Assembly (NCBI RefSeq): GCF_003054045.1
Contig: NZ_QBKH01000004.1
Coordinates: 124,001-188,000, forward strand
DNA: 64,000 nucleotides
Source of the DNA: Sphingobacterium faecium
GTDB lineage: Bacteria > Bacteroidota > Bacteroidia > Sphingobacteriales > Sphingobacteriaceae
Reading direction: 5' to 3'
Below the pieces are notes generated by a model. The model was not told the DNA's origin and ran no database searches. It saw only the letters and a program-made list of their open reading frames with translations. How positions within the stretch are numbered: the first letter of the stretch is position 1; each line of letters opens with the position of its first letter. The position numbers and the translations under genes were made by a program. Of this stretch, positions 1-9,231 are shown in pieces.

Positions 1-360
1 ACCTAGATCATGTGTACCTTTATTATATTTTTCTTTCTCCAAATAAGGTAATTTTTCTTCCACCTTTTGCAATAATTCATGATCTTGAGTTCCTTCATAT
101 AGGTACCACAGTGTTCCAGGATAAAATCCAGAACACCACCAACTCGATGATGAAAAGACTTGTTTATTATTTTCAAAAGTTTTAGGAAATTTTTCCTTAG
201 GAATTTCATTTGCCAAGACTTTGATTTGTTGAGCTGCATCACTCAAATTCTGCTGGATAAATACTTTCGATAATTTCAGATCCCGGGACTGACCTTGAAT
301 AGTACAGATTCCTAAAACAGAACATAATACCATGATAATCTGTTTTTTCATTTTCATCAT
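1..360 (-). CDS. GH88-type unsaturated glucuronyl hydrolase, N-terminal part (cut by window edge)
   Basis: The reading frame stays open from ATG codons at 360 and 357 down to base 1, giving 120 residues with no stop, so the C-terminus lies outside the window. The first 23 or so residues are a signal peptide. A motif WWCSGFYPGTLWYLYE follows near residues 75-90, and the fragment ends in HDLG. Both are typical of the start of the alpha/alpha barrel of GH88/GH105 enzymes, which hydrolyse the unsaturated uronic acid left by polysaccharide lyases. It begins 14 bases after the stop of a heparinase-like gene, a fitting partner. The function is inferred from the N-terminal third only. Confidence 0.75.
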   Translation of the reverse strand, partial: MMKMKKQIIMVLCSVLGICTIQGQSRDLKLSKVFIQQNLSDAAQQIKVLANEIPKEKFPKTFENNKQVFSSSSWWCSGFYPGTLWYLYEGTQDHELLQKVEEKLPYLEKEKYNKGTHDLG

Positions 361-374
361 AATTTACAATAATC

Positions 375-2312
375 TTAATTCGCTATTATTTTATACATCA
401 CTTGATTCTTTAATTCCGTGCTTTTAATTAAAACATTCATTTTATAAAGCATTCCTCCCCAGACTTTCACCAATCGTGGATCCTCGATCTCCTTAGTTTC
501 TAAAGAAAAAGTAACCGTTTCCCTTTCGAAATTTATAACGACTTTTTTTCCATTATCCAATTGTAATAAAAAGCCATCCTTTACTAACTGAGGTTTTATT
601 CTAGATATAAAACTAATTGATTGTGGTTTTCTAAATTCCTCCAATTGGTACTTGTCATTAACATCAATTGTATTATTGCGAGGATCCATTTTGAAGCCTC
701 TTATCCAAGATCTTACTTCAGCTTCCTTTGGGTAAGCCTTTGCGATATCTACACGATAATGGGCAGTTTTACCATTTGATACATATTGAACATTCTCTGC
801 ACGATAAGACTTTCCATCCTTTTGTTGTATACCATTTATAATCGGAAGATTATGCCATTGCGATTGCATATTCCACAATGTATAGCGATTCCTACTAAAA
901 GTTTCTTTAGTATAAGTCCCCACACCCGCATCAATAAGGACAGGAATAGAGTCCAGATATAGGATATAGCTTCCTACATCATTATGATTATGGCTTACAC
1001 CATTATTACTTCCTATAGTTGCCAAGAATAAATTACCCTTTTCATTCAAGCTCCTCATAGTTGCCTGCCCCAAGCTCTCATAAAAATAAAATTGGGGAGC
1101 TATAAAATCTTTCCGATGATTACTTAAAACAGGATAAATCAAGGCATGCATTAAAAAATCTTGTACTGTTCCTAACGACATCATTGGCGATTTAAGAGTT
1201 GTCAAGTAGCTTGCATAAGCTTTCAAATTATCATCATTAAATAAAGCACCATAAGTCCATATCTTAGCAGGATCAGGTATCTGCATCGCCTCTGCATCTG
1301 CGAAATTGATATATCTATTTCCGTAAATATGCGAATTCAGAATGTAGTTGCCGATATTGAACAACTTACGGTCCTCCTTAAATGTAACTTCACCACCCGA
1401 CACATCCTCTAACCACAATAGCATTTGTCCAAGTTCGCCACCAGCATGCATCCAATAAGATGGCCCCTCCTCACATGCACCATCCTCAGCATAAGAGTCA
1501 ATAAATTGATCAGCACTCCGGGTCAATTTCTGAAGAATCATTCCTAGTTTAGCAGGATTCTCTTCCATTAAAAGAGCTACTTTAAGCACATTGGTATTGA
1601 TCCAAATATTCCAATTATTAACCATAGCGTTTGGCTGTAGTGCCATCCACCAAAAATCATCTCGGGTTAAATAAGGATTTATGATACGGTTCCGTAAGAC
1701 AACTTTTATTTTTTTAGTAATCATAGGAGAGATCCGATTTAACTGATCCCCCAACAATAAATAAACCGTTGCCAAATCCGCCGCCACTCGTCCAGCTCCG
1801 AGATCAATATACTCATCCATTGGATCTGGTAAACCAATTCCAGATTTTTGTACTCCAATATGAGCGGGACTTACCCAAGTACTTTCTTCCAACATTAACC
1901 ATAAACCATTTGCAATCTGCGGAATAAAACGTCCCTCTCGCTCTACCAACTCTCCTATTACCAACTGTGACAATACACTCCTACGTGTATTAATATCATC
2001 CTCATAGCGCGTTCTATTCCCATCAGTCTTATATTCCAAGTACTTTGTTGCTAATAGTGATGGCCAAGAAAATGTATTCGCTTTCTCTGCAACTTTTATA
2101 ATGCGAGCCTTTTCTATTACTGGTAGCTCCTGAATAACATGATACCATTTGTTTTTCTTTTCCAAGCGCCATGCATCAATATGATCAACCATATGTGTTA
2201 CAACTGTATTTGAAAGATGCCTTTTTAAAATTTGCTGCGCAAATCCATTAATTTGCAGCATAACAAATGAAAGCAATAATAAGATTTTAAAAAATGTTCT
2301 ATTTCTTTTCAT
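375..2312 (-). CDS. Heparinase II/III family polysaccharide lyase-like protein, secreted
   Basis: This 645-residue protein starts with a signal peptide ending near FAQQ. The middle has the alpha-toroid signatures of heparinase II/III and related lyases: NNWNIWI near residue 229 and EEGPSYWMHAGG near 285. The C-terminal beta-sheet domain carries SHNHNDVGSY near residue 440, followed by a loop on the theme of clean, unsoiled substrate (LIDAGVGTYT). Such enzymes cleave uronic-acid polysaccharides by beta-elimination, in the periplasm or outside the cell. The start overlaps the end of the upstream GH95-like gene by 14 bases, and a GH88-type gene follows, so the three probably form one operon. The substrate cannot be read from the sequence; other families with this fold include alginate and oligo-uronide lyases. 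Confidence 0.8.
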   Translation of the reverse strand: MKRNRTFFKILLLLSFVMLQINGFAQQILKRHLSNTVVTHMVDHIDAWRLEKKNKWYHVIQELPVIEKARIIKVAEKANTFSWPSLLATKYLEYKTDGNRTRYEDDINTRRSVLSQLVIGELVEREGRFIPQIANGLWLMLEESTWVSPAHIGVQKSGIGLPDPMDEYIDLGAGRVAADLATVYLLLGDQLNRISPMITKKIKVVLRNRIINPYLTRDDFWWMALQPNAMVNNWNIWINTNVLKVALLMEENPAKLGMILQKLTRSADQFIDSYAEDGACEEGPSYWMHAGGELGQMLLWLEDVSGGEVTFKEDRKLFNIGNYILNSHIYGNRYINFADAEAMQIPDPAKIWTYGALFNDDNLKAYASYLTTLKSPMMSLGTVQDFLMHALIYPVLSNHRKDFIAPQFYFYESLGQATMRSLNEKGNLFLATIGSNNGVSHNHNDVGSYILYLDSIPVLIDAGVGTYTKETFSRNRYTLWNMQSQWHNLPIINGIQQKDGKSYRAENVQYVSNGKTAHYRVDIAKAYPKEAEVRSWIRGFKMDPRNNTIDVNDKYQLEEFRKPQSISFISRIKPQLVKDGFLLQLDNGKKVVINFERETVTFSLETKEIEDPRLVKVWGGMLYKMNVLIKSTELKNQVMYKIIAN

Positions 2313-4443
2313 AAACTAATGCGCGTGCACCTTTGTTAAGTGTAAAAACAATTATTCCATCAAGATCAATTTCATATTTACCCCTACCTTTGATCACAAC
2401 CATTGGTGTCGATATTCCCGATTCAACTTTAATCGTGCCCGTATGTTGACTTTCGATCTCCACAGTTTGAGTTATACCATTTTCCCTCTTTGCCGAAACC
2501 AAAAAAGCTCCATCAGTCAAAAATTTTTTAAAAGATATATCTTTCCAAGCAGTAGGTACAGCGGGAAAAATTCTTAATTTTCCATTCCAATATTGCAAGC
2601 ACAGTTCTTGAATGCTTGTCATTGCTGCCAATGGCGTTTCAATGACGGGCCCCGACTCAGCATATAGCGTATTCTTTTTAATATAAGATTTTAATAAATT
2701 ATCAAGAGACGTTAAGGCCGCATCTCCCCTTCCCATCATGGCATACATCGATGCAGCGCCAGTAAATGAATAACCTTGCAAGTACTGATTTTTACTCTTC
2801 CAGTACTTAATTGAGCGCTCAATCAAAACTCTATTTTCCTTTTGGTCCCAATTAATTTCATAAAAGGGATAGATCATCATTAAATGCGAATAATGTCTAT
2901 GTGACTCGTCATAAGGAACATCCTTAGCAATCAAGTAACCGTTTACACCTTGTGGAAAATCGATCAAATTATCGAGTACATCGACCCATCGATCATAAAG
3001 AGGATCTTTCTTGTTCTTTTCATGATCAAGCTCTATAAGTGATTTAAGCCCCCATCGAAGAATCGCTAGATCATAATTCGTATCATAAGCATACCCATAT
3101 TTATATTCAGGCGAATAAGTCTTCACGGCAACATGATATTTTCCTGATTCATTTTTCTCTAATAGATGCAAATAATAATTAACAGCCTCTTTAAGCAAAG
3201 GGAATAGGCGGTCATACACATCTTCTCGCATGCTAAAGCGATAATAAGAATAGTAACTATGCAATAACCAAAGCAAGTTTCCGAGCTCTTTTTCACCATC
3301 AGAGGCATCCGCAATAGATACACCCTTTTCTAAAACAACAGGACTCCATAAATCATTCGCAGAGGAACGTCCAATAGCAATACTATTATAGCGATAAGCT
3401 GCAGGAACATTCTCTCGCAAATTGGAGATATTACGATCAATCATTTGAATCAAGGAACTTGCGATATCGAGATGGTTTGAAGTGAAGACTGGAGAATATG
3501 CCAATTGCAGATTTAAATTCATCCAGTAAGCTGGCCAAGGAGTGGGACTAGTCCAGGGACCTTGTAAATCCATTGCAGGCTTATCTGCTCTGGTTGCACT
3601 TGCTAATTTATATAACTGCATATCATAAAAACTTTGATAAAGCTTGTCTGGCAAAAACAAAGAAGATGCACTGTAATAATTTTGCCACCAGTCTTGATGC
3701 TTTTTCACTCCTCTATTGATATCCTGAGAATCAAAATGATGAACAAAATCAATTGTTTCTTCTAAATAGCTATTGTTAACCTGACTATATCCTACTGAGA
3801 CAACATACACATCTTTGTCCATACCGATCACTTTCTTATAGACCGTTGCATACCCACCTCCAGCTAATAATTCTTGATTATAAAAAGATACTCCCTTAGA
3901 ATTTCCCGATTTTCCTAAAGGATTTCGAATATAATGAACAGGTTTTTGAGTATAATCAAATTTCATACGAGGACTAATAGCACAATCCGGACACAAGTCA
4001 AAAGAGTAGTTCCCGTTATAAGCATTTTTAATGACTTCGATAAGTATAATATTATCCTCAGACAATGTTGTTGTTTTAATTTGCAGTATACCAGCAGAAG
4101 TCTTGATGTTCGTCAGAGAAAAAGCTTGTTGAAGAAAAATATCACCACCAGCACTATCTATATTCACATCAAAATTTATAAAAAAATGCCCCAGTGAAAG
4201 ACGTGCTTTATCAAAAAGCTTTTTATTACTCTTTTCACGATGATCATAAATATCCGTTCTACCAATATCTATGCGCACGGATTGTGAAGATTTCAAGTAG
4301 GTCATGGTACCTAACAAGCCATTACCCGTGAAAACACCTTCGTAAATATTGTTGCCAAGCTTAGGGATATGAAATATTGCCTTGTCCTGTCCATGACAAA
4401 CAAAACATAACATCGAAATAAAAAATATATATAAATTTCTCAC
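2299..4443 (-). CDS. GH95-like glycoside hydrolase, secreted
   Basis: This 714-residue protein begins with a signal peptide ending near CHG. The N-terminal region has GNGLLGTMTYL, the entry motif of GH95-type beta-domains. The catalytic alpha/alpha barrel has DLQGPWTSPTPWPAYWMNLN near residue 290, like the NLQG-W...NLNLQ region of GH95 fucosidases/galactosidases. The end matches the all-beta cap (WNGKLRIFPAVPTAW). It is the first gene of a minus-strand operon with a heparinase-like lyase and a GH88-type enzyme, so it may remove side groups from the same polysaccharide. The match to characterised GH95 enzymes looks distant, so sugar specificity is unknown. Confidence 0.65.
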   Translation of the reverse strand: MRNLYIFFISMLCFVCHGQDKAIFHIPKLGNNIYEGVFTGNGLLGTMTYLKSSQSVRIDIGRTDIYDHREKSNKKLFDKARLSLGHFFINFDVNIDSAGGDIFLQQAFSLTNIKTSAGILQIKTTTLSEDNIILIEVIKNAYNGNYSFDLCPDCAISPRMKFDYTQKPVHYIRNPLGKSGNSKGVSFYNQELLAGGGYATVYKKVIGMDKDVYVVSVGYSQVNNSYLEETIDFVHHFDSQDINRGVKKHQDWWQNYYSASSLFLPDKLYQSFYDMQLYKLASATRADKPAMDLQGPWTSPTPWPAYWMNLNLQLAYSPVFTSNHLDIASSLIQMIDRNISNLRENVPAAYRYNSIAIGRSSANDLWSPVVLEKGVSIADASDGEKELGNLLWLLHSYYSYYRFSMREDVYDRLFPLLKEAVNYYLHLLEKNESGKYHVAVKTYSPEYKYGYAYDTNYDLAILRWGLKSLIELDHEKNKKDPLYDRWVDVLDNLIDFPQGVNGYLIAKDVPYDESHRHYSHLMMIYPFYEINWDQKENRVLIERSIKYWKSKNQYLQGYSFTGAASMYAMMGRGDAALTSLDNLLKSYIKKNTLYAESGPVIETPLAAMTSIQELCLQYWNGKLRIFPAVPTAWKDISFKKFLTDGAFLVSAKRENGITQTVEIESQHTGTIKVESGISTPMVVIKGRGKYEIDLDGIIVFTLNKGARALVYEKK

Positions 4444-4530
4444 AACTTGGGCTCAATTGGACTCTAAAGTGTACTTTTTTTAGTAGACACACAAGGGAAA
4501 CTTACGAAATCGTTTGAGAAAGGAAGGCAT

Positions 4531-4576
4531 AAAAAAGGGTTATATTGGTTTTAAAAAGCCAATATAACCCTTTTTT
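4531..4576 (-). terminator. Intrinsic terminator of the CoA-binding/serine hydrolase pair
   Basis: A perfect 18-bp inverted repeat (4531-4548 with 4559-4576) around a 10-base loop has A and T runs at its ends. It lies just after the CoA-binding gene and before the GH95-like gene on the minus strand. It would also insulate the polysaccharide operon from the upstream genes. Confidence 0.85.
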
Positions 4577-4630
4577 ATGAGTTAAATACGGAATATAAAT
4601 TCCGATAAAATATAATTACAATATTTCAGT

Positions 4631-4990
4631 CTAATACTGTCCAGTACTTAAAAGAACTAGTGTACAAGCGTTTTCAGTATCAATACCTAACTTATTAGCA
4701 AGTGTTGCTAATTCGGGATTTTCAGCACCAGGATTAAAGATAATTCGCTTTGGTTTTGTTGCCAATATGTAATCCATATAGCCCTTCTGATTTGCTTCGC
4801 CAACATACATCGTGATAGTATCAATGTCCGCATGAATTGGTCCCATTGACTCAATTGCAACACCTGCAACTTCACCCTTCTTAAGACCGACATTCACAAT
4901 ATCATGTCCATATTGCTTCAATTTATGAGCAGCTTTGTACGAATACCTTCCTGGATTAGTACTCGCTCCTATTATTAGCGTTTTTTTCAT
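4631..4990 (-). CDS. CoA-binding domain protein (YccU-like)
   Basis: This 119-residue protein is a single Rossmann-type CoA-binding domain. A glycine-rich nucleotide motif GASTNPGRYSY lies at residues 8-18, followed by NVGLKKGEVAGV and ending in ENACTLVLL. Length and motif order fit the small CoA_binding_2 family, whose precise role is not known. It starts 14 bases after the stop of the serine hydrolase gene and precedes a strong terminator, so the two form a short transcription unit. Confidence 0.8.
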   Translation of the reverse strand: MKKTLIIGASTNPGRYSYKAAHKLKQYGHDIVNVGLKKGEVAGVAIESMGPIHADIDTITMYVGEANQKGYMDYILATKPKRIIFNPGAENPELATLANKLGIDTENACTLVLLSTGQY

Positions 4991-5004
4991 AACTCCTTAC
5001 TTAA

Positions 5005-6195
5005 TTAAACATCATCAGCCACATTACCAGCATCATTATAAACACCTTTCCTCAAAATAGGCATACCTAAAATTTTATACAATTCATCCAATTTAACTAA
5101 ACTTCCATTAGTCATATTTGATAACAGTACAATCGTGACATTATTTTTCAGATCCCTCACATACAGATTGCGAAATCCGTGCCACCATCCAGTATGATAG
5201 ATTATTACATCATTATTTCTGTGAAAAGTACGCCATCCCAATCCATATCCAAATATTCCATTTTTAGATTTCGCACGGTCGACATAAGCAGAGTCTAATG
5301 TTTCTTTCTTTAATAATCTACCTTCATTCAAAGCTAAATCTAATTTATACAGATCCCTTACCGTACTATAAATTCCCTTATCTCCCAGAGGCCCATCTTG
5401 AAAATTTTGAACAACAGATCTTCTCCATACTTTATCGTGACCGATAACATCTGTAGGAATTTTTTCATAAATAGCCTTTGACAATGCTGCCGTATTTGTC
5501 ATGCCTGCCGGGTTAAAGACATTTTCCTTCATCCATTCCGCATAACTTTGATTGGTTACCTTTTCAATAATGGCACCTAAAACCATGAAATTCGAGTTGT
5601 TATAAAAGAATTTACCATCTGGTTTTCCATATCGATTCGGCTTAAATTCTATCAGCATATTCATGACATCTTGATTGGTCATGCCTTTCTTTTTTTCCTT
5701 CCAATGTTCTTCAGAAAAATAAACATAATTTGGCAATCCAGATCGGTGAGACAACAATTGTTTTATTGTAATATCTGGATAAGGAAAGTTAGGATAAAAA
5801 TCATTAATGGTTTGATCCAATTTCAATTTTCCCTCCTCGACCAATTTCAAAATACCTATACCTGTGAGGGGTTTTGAAACAGAAGCCAATTCGAATTTTG
5901 AATCAATTTTCAAACTATCTTTTAAAAGATAATTAGCCCAACCAAATGAATTTTGATATAAAATCTTTCCATTTTTTGCAATCAGCACATTACCATTAAA
6001 TCCTGATCTTTTATGCAAATTTTGCATAAATGCCTCTACTTTGGGATCTGCTTCAGATGGATGGTATATGAGTTTTAAACTATCAGTTTTAGCCTGTTCA
6101 ACTAATGCCTTTTTTTGTTTTTCTTCTTTCGAACTACACGATACTGTTGCTATGATAAGAACAGCAACTAGACTTTTTAATATATATAACTTCAC
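5005..6195 (-). CDS. Beta-lactamase-family (class C fold) serine hydrolase lipoprotein
   Basis: This 396-residue protein has a lipoprotein signal with the lipidated cysteine at residue 20 (TVSC). It has the serine-hydrolase triad: SVSK at 105-108 (S-x-x-K), YNN in FFYNNSN (Y-x-N), and HTGWWHG late in the domain in place of the usual KTG-type motif. These proteins include esterases and peptidases, and most are not resistance enzymes. Cell location is probably the outer or inner membrane facing the periplasm. The substrate is unknown. Confidence 0.8.
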   Translation of the reverse strand: MKLYILKSLVAVLIIATVSCSSKEEKQKKALVEQAKTDSLKLIYHPSEADPKVEAFMQNLHKRSGFNGNVLIAKNGKILYQNSFGWANYLLKDSLKIDSKFELASVSKPLTGIGILKLVEEGKLKLDQTINDFYPNFPYPDITIKQLLSHRSGLPNYVYFSEEHWKEKKKGMTNQDVMNMLIEFKPNRYGKPDGKFFYNNSNFMVLGAIIEKVTNQSYAEWMKENVFNPAGMTNTAALSKAIYEKIPTDVIGHDKVWRRSVVQNFQDGPLGDKGIYSTVRDLYKLDLALNEGRLLKKETLDSAYVDRAKSKNGIFGYGLGWRTFHRNNDVIIYHTGWWHGFRNLYVRDLKNNVTIVLLSNMTNGSLVKLDELYKILGMPILRKGVYNDAGNVADDV

Positions 6196-6275
6196 TATTT
6201 AACGGATTCTATTTCTTTTCTAATGTATAAATGCTAAAATGCTGATTTTAGTACTAAAAAAAGAAAAAAACAATA

Positions 6276-6308
6276 AAAAAAGGTCACTTTATATAAAGTG
6301 ACCTTTTT
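6276..6308 (-). terminator. Intrinsic terminator of the pdh operon
   Basis: A perfect inverted repeat centred on 6292 (AGGTCACTTT and its complement) is flanked by A runs on the plus strand, giving a T run on the minus-strand transcript. It lies directly after the E2 gene. Confidence 0.85.
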
Positions 6309-6330
6309 AATATAGGTATTCGAAGTAAGA

Positions 6331-7962
6331 TTATGCTAATAATCTTACTGGATTTTCTAATAATGCTTTTAACGTTTGTAAGAATTGAGCGCCTGTAGCA
6401 CCATCCACTACACGGTGGTCACAACCTAAAGTCAGCTTCATCACATTTCCAGGAACAACCGCGCCATTCTTAACAACTGGTACTTGTTGAATTGCACCAA
6501 CAGATAGGATTGCACCATCAGGAGAGTTGATAATTGATGTAAATTCATCAATACCAAACATACCCAAATTAGAAACTGTAAATGTTGAACCTTCCCAATC
6601 TGCTGGAGTTAATTTTTTAGTTTTAGCTTTTTGAGCGAAATCTTTAACTTCTGCAGAAATGTGAGATAATGATTTTCCATCGGCAAAACGTACAACAGGA
6701 ACTAATAAACCATCTTCAACTGCCATTGCAACACCAATATTAGTATGTTCATTGAAACGGATCTTATCACCTTTCCATGAAGAATTGACAGCAGGGTGCT
6801 TTTTCAAAGCAACTGCAACTGCTTTTACAACGATATCATTGAAAGAAACTTTTACTGGAGCCACTTCATTGATTTGTGTACGAGCAATCATTGCATTTTC
6901 CATATCAATACTTACAGTCAAGTAAAAATGTGGAGCAGTAAATAAACTTTCACCTAAGCGACGCGCAATAGTTTTACGCATTTGAGAAACAGCAACTTCT
7001 GTATATCTTTCTTCACCTACAAAAGTTGGTAAAGTGATCGCTTTTGTTTCGGTAGCTACTGGAGCTGACGCAGCAGGAGCAGATTTAGCAGCTGGGACGT
7101 AAGATTCAACATCTTTTTTCACAATACGACCACCATCAGCAGATCCTTTAATCTCATTCAGATTGATCCCTTTATCTTTAGCAATTTTACGGGCTAAAGG
7201 AGATGCTTTCACTCGAGAATCATCAGCTACATCAGTAGATTTATTTTCATTAGTTACAGGAGCCTCTTCTTTAGATTCTTCTTTTTTTACTTCTGCAGGA
7301 GCAGCTTGAGATGCAGACGCTGGCTTTTGATTTAACAATGGTGTTACATCTGTTCCAGCAGGACCTACAATAGCAATGATATCATTTACTTTAGCAGCTT
7401 CACCTGCTTCAAGACCTACATACAACAATGTACCATCAGCATAAGCTGTCACCTCCATTGTCGCCTTATCAGTCTCCACATCAGCAATAGAATCATCAGA
7501 TTTGATCGTGTCACCAACTTTAAAATTCCACTGTGCAATCACACCTTCAGTCATCGTATCACTCAACAAAGGCATAGTAATTACGGTAACACCTAAAGAT
7601 TCCGGAGTTACATTAGATTGTGGAGCTGCTTCAGTTTCAGATGAATTTGAAGTTTCTACTTCCTTTTTCTCTGTTACTTCCTCAGCCTGAGGAGCATCAC
7701 TTAATAATGCTTGAAAATCTTCTCCTGGTTCTCCAAGAATAGCGATAACAGCATCAATCGCAACTGCTTCACCTTCCTTTGGACCAATATATAAAAGCGT
7801 TCCTTCTTGGTATGATTCAAAATCCATCGTTGCTTTATCAGTTTCGATTTCAGCAACTAAATCACCAGAATTAACTTTATCACCAACTTGTTTGTGCCAT
7901 TTTGCGATAACCCCTTCGGTCATGGTATCGCTCATTTTCGGCATTCTAACTACTTCAGCCAT
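6331..7962 (-). CDS. pdhC: Pyruvate dehydrogenase E2, dihydrolipoamide acetyltransferase
   Basis: This 543-residue protein has two N-terminal lipoyl domains with ETDKATM motifs; the lipoylated lysines should be K43 and K166. Ala/Pro/Glu-rich linkers join them to an E3/E1-binding domain (KASPLARKIAKDKGI, about 252-285) and a C-terminal acyltransferase core with the active-site DHRVVDG near 515-521. It transfers the acetyl group to CoA in the PDH complex. E1-alpha lies 33 bases upstream in the same operon. E1-beta and E3 are not in the window. The two lipoyl domains favour PDH over the single-domain 2-oxoglutarate or branched-chain complexes. Confidence 0.93.
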   Translation of the reverse strand: MAEVVRMPKMSDTMTEGVIAKWHKQVGDKVNSGDLVAEIETDKATMDFESYQEGTLLYIGPKEGEAVAIDAVIAILGEPGEDFQALLSDAPQAEEVTEKKEVETSNSSETEAAPQSNVTPESLGVTVITMPLLSDTMTEGVIAQWNFKVGDTIKSDDSIADVETDKATMEVTAYADGTLLYVGLEAGEAAKVNDIIAIVGPAGTDVTPLLNQKPASASQAAPAEVKKEESKEEAPVTNENKSTDVADDSRVKASPLARKIAKDKGINLNEIKGSADGGRIVKKDVESYVPAAKSAPAASAPVATETKAITLPTFVGEERYTEVAVSQMRKTIARRLGESLFTAPHFYLTVSIDMENAMIARTQINEVAPVKVSFNDIVVKAVAVALKKHPAVNSSWKGDKIRFNEHTNIGVAMAVEDGLLVPVVRFADGKSLSHISAEVKDFAQKAKTKKLTPADWEGSTFTVSNLGMFGIDEFTSIINSPDGAILSVGAIQQVPVVKNGAVVPGNVMKLTLGCDHRVVDGATGAQFLQTLKALLENPVRLLA

Positions 7963-7995
7963 TGTATTTTATTTATCTAGTTAAAGTAACTTATA

Positions 7996-8991
7996 TTAAT
8001 CTAATATAAATGGATAATCCTCTTGAACGTACACATCTTTGTACAATTCATCAGCTGTAGGGAAAGGAGATTCTTCCGCAAATTTTACAGACTCATCTAC
8101 AATACTTTTCACTTCAGCATCCACTTCAGCAAACCAAGCTTCATCAGCATAATTGTTTTCAACAATAGCATGCTTTGTCGCTAATAATGGATCACGCCCT
8201 TTATATTCTTCTAGTTCTTCTTTCGTACGGTATTTCGCAGGATCGGACATAGAGTGTCCTTTGTAACGGTATGTACGTATTTCTAAGAAAGTAGGTCCTT
8301 CACCAGCACGAGCACGTTGAACAGCTTCGTCCATCGCATTGTGTACCGCTACTACATCCATACCATCTACTGGAGCACAAGGCATATCAAAACCTAAGCC
8401 CATTTTATAAATATCTTGCATATTGGTTGTACGTTGTACAGAAGTACCCATTGCGTAACCATTGTTTTCACAAACAAAAATTACTGGTAATTTCCACAAC
8501 ATGGCCATGTTCAAAGTTTCATTGAAAGCACCTTGACGAACAGCACCATCACCCATGTAACATACGTTAACATTATTTGTGCCCAAATATTTCTCAGCAA
8601 ATGCGATACCAGCTCCTAATGGAATCTGACCACCGACAATACCATGGCCTCCCATCATCTTATGTTCTTTCGAAAAAAAGTGCATAGATCCACCTTTTCC
8701 TTTTGAACAACCTGTTGCTTTTCCAAACATCTCAGCCATACATTCATTTGCAGACACACCTTTTGCTAAAGCATGTGCGTGATCACGGTAGGCTGTAATT
8801 AAAGAATCTTCAGGTTTAATTACAGACATGGTACCCGCTACTACTGCCTCTTGTCCAATGTACAAGTGACAGAAACCACGGATTTTTTGCTGTCCATAAA
8901 GTTGACCTGTTTTCTCTTCAAACTTACGCATAAGTAGCATAGATCTATACCACTCTAAATATGTCTCTTTTGTTATAGGTGTTGAACTCAT
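7996..8991 (-). CDS. pdhA: Pyruvate dehydrogenase E1 component, alpha subunit
   Basis: This 331-residue protein has the thiamine diphosphate motif starting GDGAVRQGAFNE near residue 146 and ending ENN. The regulatory-loop region RYKGHSMSDPAKYRT is typical of heterotetrameric E1-alpha. With the beta subunit it decarboxylates pyruvate and loads the lipoyl group of E2. It is the first gene of a two-gene operon with E2 and has a Bacteroidota-type -7 element about 30 bases upstream. The beta subunit is not adjacent, unlike in many other phyla. Confidence 0.93.
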   Translation of the reverse strand: MSSTPITKETYLEWYRSMLLMRKFEEKTGQLYGQQKIRGFCHLYIGQEAVVAGTMSVIKPEDSLITAYRDHAHALAKGVSANECMAEMFGKATGCSKGKGGSMHFFSKEHKMMGGHGIVGGQIPLGAGIAFAEKYLGTNNVNVCYMGDGAVRQGAFNETLNMAMLWKLPVIFVCENNGYAMGTSVQRTTNMQDIYKMGLGFDMPCAPVDGMDVVAVHNAMDEAVQRARAGEGPTFLEIRTYRYKGHSMSDPAKYRTKEELEEYKGRDPLLATKHAIVENNYADEAWFAEVDAEVKSIVDESVKFAEESPFPTADELYKDVYVQEDYPFILD

Positions 8992-9025
8992 TTCAAAGTT
9001 TTGAATTTCTTACTAATCTTGACTA

Positions 9026-9033
9026 CAAATCTA
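9026..9033 (-). promoter_or_regulatory. Probable -7 element (TAgaTTTG) for pdhA
   Basis: On the minus strand this reads TAGATTTG, matching the Bacteroidota -7 consensus TAnnTTTG. It would place the transcription start about 28 bases before the pdhA start codon. No clear -33 TTTG was found at the expected distance. Confidence 0.45.
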
Positions 9034-9173
9034 ATCAATTTGGGTGATATTTTGGTCAGAAAATCAAATTTTCTTCTCGTTTTAGACAGTTCTAAGACAT
9101 TTGATTTAAACCACATAACAGGAAAGGCAAATAAATGACTGGCTTAATTTAGTAAATTAAAAAAAGAACAAAC

Positions 9174-9212
9174 AAAAAAGCCAAAAGACATATTATTCTT
9201 TTGGCTTTTACA
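9174..9212 (-). terminator. Intrinsic terminator after hisS
   Basis: The inverted repeat AAAAGCCAAAAG...CTTTTGGCTTTT, with A/T tails, lies immediately downstream of the hisS stop codon on the minus strand. Confidence 0.85.
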
Positions 9213-9231
9213 TTTTGTAACAAATTTGATT

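Noticed and set aside
3..242. 79-codon minus-strand frame at the left edge
   Set aside because: It is a shadow. The real frame here is the signal-peptide-bearing GH88-type gene that runs off the window from 360.
5005..6195. Antibiotic-resistance beta-lactamase
   Set aside because: The SxxK and YxN motifs only show the class C fold. Lipoprotein anchoring and the HTG-type third motif fit esterase/peptidase relatives, and there is no resistance context.
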